Assembly: GCA_026417755.1 (NCBI GenBank)
Contig: JAOACQ010000113.1
Location: 1-34,777 of the forward strand
DNA length: 34,777 nt
Source of the DNA: Brevinematales bacterium
GTDB lineage: Bacteria; Spirochaetota; Brevinematia; Brevinematales; JAOACQ01
Direction: 5' to 3'
Numbering within the stretch: position 1 is the stretch's first letter; each line of letters begins with the position of its first letter. Under the pieces are notes generated by a model, which saw only the letters and a program-made list of their open reading frames with translations, was not told the origin of the DNA and did no database searches. The position numbers and the translations under genes were made by a program. This document shows positions 30,922 through 34,777 of this stretch, in pieces.

Positions 30922-31407
30922 ATGTTTGAAAAGAAAGAAGCTCCCGTCTGGCTTACCGAAGAAATGAATAACTTTATCAACGAATGGAAAGGCAAGGAAG
31001 GTAACCTCATTATGATACTTCATAAGGTTCAGGATGAATACGGTTATATCCCGAGAGAAGTAGCTCTTGAGTTGTCAAGGATGCTTGATGTTCCTCTTGC
31101 CAAAATCTATGGTGTGGTGACTTTTTATCATTTCTTCAAGTTAAAAAAACCGGGTAAATACAAGATTTCAGTTTGTATGGGAACTGCCTGTTATCTTAAA
31201 GGTGGTGAGGATCTCATGAAAGAGATTGAAGAAAATATTGGTGTTGGCGTTGGTGGAACTACTGAAGATGGGCTTTTCTCACTTGAGGCCGTAAGGTGTA
31301 TAGGATGTTGTGGTCTTGCTCCTGTTATTACAATTAATGCTGATGTATATGGAAGACTAACCAAGGACAAGATCCACGAAATTATTTCAAAATACAGGGG
31401 AGAATAA
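30922..31407 (+). CDS. NuoE-like [2Fe-2S] subunit of bifurcating [FeFe] hydrogenase (HydC type)
   Basis: LIMILHKVQDEYGYIPREVALELSRMLDVPLAKIYGVVTFYHFFKLKKPGKYKISVCMGTACYLKGG..CIGCCGLAPV; RBS aggagg before the ATG. Confidence 0.94.
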   Translation: MFEKKEAPVWLTEEMNNFINEWKGKEGNLIMILHKVQDEYGYIPREVALELSRMLDVPLAKIYGVVTFYHFFKLKKPGKYKISVCMGTACYLKGGEDLMKEIEENIGVGVGGTTEDGLFSLEAVRCIGCCGLAPVITINADVYGRLTKDKIHEIISKYRGE

Positions 31408-31946
31408 TGCATTTTTATCTTACTGATGCGATTTTTGATCTTGTTCAGAACTCCATTGAGGCTGATGCAACTTTTATAGTTATAGATATAGTTGAGAATG
31501 ATTATGATTATGATATTTTTATTTCTGATAATGGAAAGGGAATAGAAAAAGACAAACTCGATAAGGTGTTTAATCCTGATACTACTGAAGTTGAAAAACA
31601 CAAAAACAGGAAATTTGGCCTCGGTCTTTCTTTTATAAAGCATCAGTGTGATCTTGTTAATGGAAAGATAGAAATCGATTCTATAGTTGGTGAAGGAACC
31701 AGCATTCATATTAAATTACCAAAAACTCACCCTGATACACCCCCAATGGGTGATATTGCCGGGTTAGTTACTGAGATTTTTATGCTTTCAGATGATTGTG
31801 AAATAGTATTTAATAGATACTTAAATGATAAAAAATACGAAATTATAAAAAGTAAAATTGTTTCAGATGATATGAAGTGGGTTAAAAATTTAAAAGAATA
31901 TATAAATCAGTTTGAAAGTTCTATTGTTGAGATAGAAGTAAAATAA
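31407..31946 (+). CDS. HATPase_c (histidine-kinase-like ATPase) protein lacking a DHp domain
   Basis: N box LVQNSIEADA, G1 ISDNGKGIEKDKL, G2 KFGLGLSFI, GEGTSIHIKLP; TAATG coupling to the upstream gene. Confidence 0.88.
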   Translation: MHFYLTDAIFDLVQNSIEADATFIVIDIVENDYDYDIFISDNGKGIEKDKLDKVFNPDTTEVEKHKNRKFGLGLSFIKHQCDLVNGKIEIDSIVGEGTSIHIKLPKTHPDTPPMGDIAGLVTEIFMLSDDCEIVFNRYLNDKKYEIIKSKIVSDDMKWVKNLKEYINQFESSIVEIEVK

Positions 31947-31957
31947 AGGAGGATTTT

Positions 31958-32347
31958 ATGCCAAAATTAACTCTTGAAGAATTAAGAAAATTAAGAGAAA
32001 ACACAAAAAAAGAAATAGCTAAAAGAGATGTTAGTGATAAATCAATTCTTGTCCTTGTAGGGATGGGCACATGTGGTATTGCCGCTGGAGCCAGAGAAAC
32101 CCTCCAGGCATTTTTGGAGCAGATAGAAAAGAAAGGTTTAACAAATGTGGTTATTAAACCTACAGGGTGTATGGGTTTTTGTTATGTAGAACCTACTGTT
32201 GAGATAATTATGCCTGATATGCCTGATACACTTTATGGTAAAGTTAGAGCTGAAGTTGTGGAAAAAATAGTTGATGAGCATATCATTCGTAAACAGCTTG
32301 TGAGTGAGTTTATCTTTGATAAACCAGCTGTTGATATAGTAAAATAA
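31958..32347 (+). CDS. (2Fe-2S) thioredoxin-like ferredoxin
   Basis: VLVGMGTCGIAAGARETLQAF..VVIKPTGCMGFCYVEPTVEI: thioredoxin-like Fd, as found in HydABCD clusters. Confidence 0.92.
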   Translation: MPKLTLEELRKLRENTKKEIAKRDVSDKSILVLVGMGTCGIAAGARETLQAFLEQIEKKGLTNVVIKPTGCMGFCYVEPTVEIIMPDMPDTLYGKVRAEVVEKIVDEHIIRKQLVSEFIFDKPAVDIVK

Positions 32348-32359
32348 GTGGGGGAAAAT

Positions 32360-34147
32360 ATGGGATATAGAACATATGTATTGGTTTGTGCAGGAACAGC
32401 CTGTGAAGCAAGTAGATCTCAGGCCATATACGAAAATTTAAATAAAGAAGTAATCGCAGCAGGACTTGAAAAAGAAATTCAGGTTGTTAAAACCGGGTGT
32501 TTTGGTTTCTGCGAAAAGGGACCTGTCGTAAAAGTTTTACCTGATGAGACATTTTATGTAAATGTAAAACCAGAAGATGCAACTGAGATAGTGAAAGAGC
32601 ATCTTATGAAGGGAAGAAATGTTACAAGACTTCTTTATGATAAAAATCAAAGCAAAAAAAATGCAAAGGTTGAAGATATTGAATTTTATCAAAAGCAATT
32701 CAGAATAGTTTTACGAAATTGTGGACTTATCAATCCAGAAGATATCAATGAATATATAGCAAGAGATGGCTATAAAGCTCTTGAAAAAGCTCTCTTTGAA
32801 ATGAAGCCAGATGATATTCTTGAAGAGCTTAAAATTGCTGGTCTTAGAGGTAGAGGTGGAGCAGGATTTCCAACGTGGAAAAAATGGCAGATTACAAAAG
32901 AAGTAAGTGATTCACCAAAATATGTGGTATGTAATGCGGATGAGGGTGACCCTGGTGCTTATATGAATAGAAGCACAATAGAAGGAGATCCACACAGTAT
33001 TTTAGAGGCTATGACTATTTGTGGTTATACGGTTGGGGCAAATAAGGGTTATATTTATATAAGAGCCGAATATCCTCTAGCAATTAAGAGACTTGATATA
33101 GCTATTTCTCAGGCAAAAGAACTTGGGCTTCTTGGTAAAGATATTTTAGGTAGCGGGTTTGATTTTGATATAGAAGTAAGATATGGAGCGGGTGCATTTG
33201 TTTGTGGTGAAGAGACAGCACTTCTTACTTCTCTTGAAGGGAATAGAGGAATGCCAAAGCCAAGACCACCATTTCCTTCTATCAAAGGTTTATGGAATAA
33301 GCCAACAGTTATTAACAATGTTGAAACCTGGGCAAATATTCCTGTTATCCTTCTTAAAGGAGGAAAATGGTTTTCTCAGATAGGGACGGAAACGTCTAAA
33401 GGCACAAAAGTTTTTGCATTAACCGGAAAGGTGAATAATTCAGGTTTAATTGAAGTTCCATTTGGTACTACCCTTAGAGAAATCATTTTTGATATTGGTG
33501 GTGGAATAAAAGGTGGTAAAAAGTTTAAAGCAGTTCAGACAGGTGGACCTTCGGGAGGTGTGATACCAGCAGAATATCTTGATACACCTGTTGATTACGA
33601 GAATCTAACAAAACTTGGTTCTATTATGGGATCTGGTGGTATGATTGTTATGGATGAAACAGACTGTATGGTTGATGTATCAAAATTTTACATTCAATTC
33701 AGTGTAGATGAATCTTGTGGAAAATGTGCACCATGTAGAGTTGGTGGTAAACAGCTTCTTACAATCCTACAAAAAATAAGTGAAGGTAAAGGAGAGATGG
33801 ATGATGTTGATAGATTGAAAAGAATTGGTTTTGCAATGCAGAAAGCATCTCTCTGTGGACTTGGACAAACAGCACCAAATCCTGTACTATCAACACTTAA
33901 GTATTTTGAAAAAGAATATCTTGAACATATAGAAGAAAAGAAATGTAGGTCGAGCAGATGTGTTAACCTGTTGAGGTATGAAATAATTCCAGAAAAGTGT
34001 GTTGGTTGTGGACTTTGTGCTATAAAATGTCCTGTTAACTGTATTTCTGGAGAGAAGAGAAAACCACATTATATCGATCAAGAAAAGTGTATAAAATGTG
34101 GTACATGTTATGAAGTATGTAAATTCGGTGCAATATTAAAGGAATAA
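32360..34147 (+). CDS. NuoF-like NADH-binding subunit of bifurcating [FeFe] hydrogenase (HydB type)
   Basis: N-terminal [2Fe-2S] domain, GLRGRGGAGFPTWKKW, NADEGDPGAYMNRSTIEGDPHSILE, SCGKCAPCRVG, C-terminal 2x[4Fe-4S] CVGCGLCAIKCP/CIKCGTCYEVC. Confidence 0.96.
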   Translation: MGYRTYVLVCAGTACEASRSQAIYENLNKEVIAAGLEKEIQVVKTGCFGFCEKGPVVKVLPDETFYVNVKPEDATEIVKEHLMKGRNVTRLLYDKNQSKKNAKVEDIEFYQKQFRIVLRNCGLINPEDINEYIARDGYKALEKALFEMKPDDILEELKIAGLRGRGGAGFPTWKKWQITKEVSDSPKYVVCNADEGDPGAYMNRSTIEGDPHSILEAMTICGYTVGANKGYIYIRAEYPLAIKRLDIAISQAKELGLLGKDILGSGFDFDIEVRYGAGAFVCGEETALLTSLEGNRGMPKPRPPFPSIKGLWNKPTVINNVETWANIPVILLKGGKWFSQIGTETSKGTKVFALTGKVNNSGLIEVPFGTTLREIIFDIGGGIKGGKKFKAVQTGGPSGGVIPAEYLDTPVDYENLTKLGSIMGSGGMIVMDETDCMVDVSKFYIQFSVDESCGKCAPCRVGGKQLLTILQKISEGKGEMDDVDRLKRIGFAMQKASLCGLGQTAPNPVLSTLKYFEKEYLEHIEEKKCRSSRCVNLLRYEIIPEKCVGCGLCAIKCPVNCISGEKRKPHYIDQEKCIKCGTCYEVCKFGAILKE

Positions 34148-34157
34148 GGGGGAAACT

Positions 34158-34777
34158 ATGGCAAAATATAATATAAAAGTAAATGGGTTTGATTTGAACA
34201 TTGATGAGGATATGACAATCCTTCAAGCAGCAAAACTTGCTCAGATAAATATTCCCAAGCTCTGCAATCATCCTGATTTACCACCAAGTGCTGCTTGTGG
34301 ACTTTGTGTTGTAAAAGTAAAAGGTAGCAATAAACTTATGAGAGCTTGTGCTACAAAGATTGAAAATGGAATGGATATTACAACACATGATCCGGAGCTT
34401 TTTGAAGTAAGAAAAACTGTGCTTGAACTTATACTTTCCACCCACCCGAATGATTGCTTAAAATGTCCAAGAAGTGGAAACTGTGAGTTACAACAACTCG
34501 CAGCCGATTTTGGTATCAGGGATGTTGATTTTCCTCAAATTTTGTCTGATAGACCTATTGATGATTCTACAAAGTCTCTTGTTGTAAATCCGGCAAAATG
34601 TGTGAAGTGTGGTAGATGCGTTGAAGTATGTCAGATAATGCAAAACGTATGGGCTATTGAGTTTCTTGAAAGAGGTTTTAATATGAGAATAGCCCCTGCT
34701 GCTGATGTAGAACTTAAGAATAGCCCATGTATCAAATGTGGGCAGTGTACGGCTCATTGTCCGGTCTGTCTCTTATA
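34158..34777 (+). CDS. [FeFe] hydrogenase catalytic subunit, N-terminal part (HydA; truncated by window end)
   Basis: Not in the ORF track because it runs off the end. MAKYNIKVNGFDLNIDEDMTILQAAKLAQINIPKLCNHPDLPPSAACGLCVVKV, HPNDCLKCPRSGNCELQ, CVKCGRCVEVCQ..CIKCGQCTAHCPV. Genuine sequence probably stops at 34765. Confidence 0.93.
   Translation, partial: MAKYNIKVNGFDLNIDEDMTILQAAKLAQINIPKLCNHPDLPPSAACGLCVVKVKGSNKLMRACATKIENGMDITTHDPELFEVRKTVLELILSTHPNDCLKCPRSGNCELQQLAADFGIRDVDFPQILSDRPIDDSTKSLVVNPAKCVKCGRCVEVCQIMQNVWAIEFLERGFNMRIAPAADVELKNSPCIKCGQCTAHCPVCLL
34766..34777. other. probable untrimmed Nextera transposase adapter at contig end
   Basis: CTGTCTCTTATA equals the first 12 nt of the Nextera mosaic-end adapter CTGTCTCTTATACACATCT and sits exactly at the sequence terminus, replacing the expected CPVGAL-type continuation. 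Confidence 0.88.

Noticed and set aside
31191-31709. 172-aa minus-strand ORF across hydC/HATPase
   Set aside because: Antisense to two well-supported genes; composition typical of a shadow ORF.

Overview
AT-rich bacterial contig end, probably from an anaerobic diderm (a beta-barrel outer-membrane protein is encoded). It is mostly housekeeping and metabolic genes: hpt (3' end)-ftsH-moxR-hypothetical-dxs-GAF/GGDEF diguanylate cyclase-folK-orphan MshEN-like protein; hisD; a SurA-like/NusG-II/Gx-transporter block; an Rrf2 regulator-cysK-metY operon ending in a strong terminator; thiS-thiF; a plug-less beta-barrel; uvrA; and a TPR protein. A long minus-strand operon follows (NMO/FabK-like, membrane protein, beta-propeller protein, purine nucleoside phosphorylase, tyrS, sirtuin, ThuA-like). 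Last is the start of an electron-bifurcating [FeFe]-hydrogenase operon (HydC, HATPase, thioredoxin-like ferredoxin, HydB, HydA). No tRNA, rRNA, CRISPR array or intact transposon was recognised. The most notable observations are: (1) the last 12 nt match the Nextera mosaic-end adapter, so the HydA C-terminus shown is an artefact; (2) an unannotated 65-codon open frame without a start codon after the ThuA-like gene, overlapping an 18-bp imperfect inverted repeat; (3) a consensus promoter that places the TSS on the ATG of the TPR gene (predicted leaderless mRNA); (4) an orphan tandem MshEN-type c-di-GMP receptor candidate next to a diguanylate cyclase; (5) a CymR-position Rrf2 regulator that keeps an IscR-like Cys triad, with a palindromic operator over its own promoter; (6) a ~220-nt untranslated leader behind a perfect sigma70-type promoter. 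I found no clear-cut novel multi-gene system.
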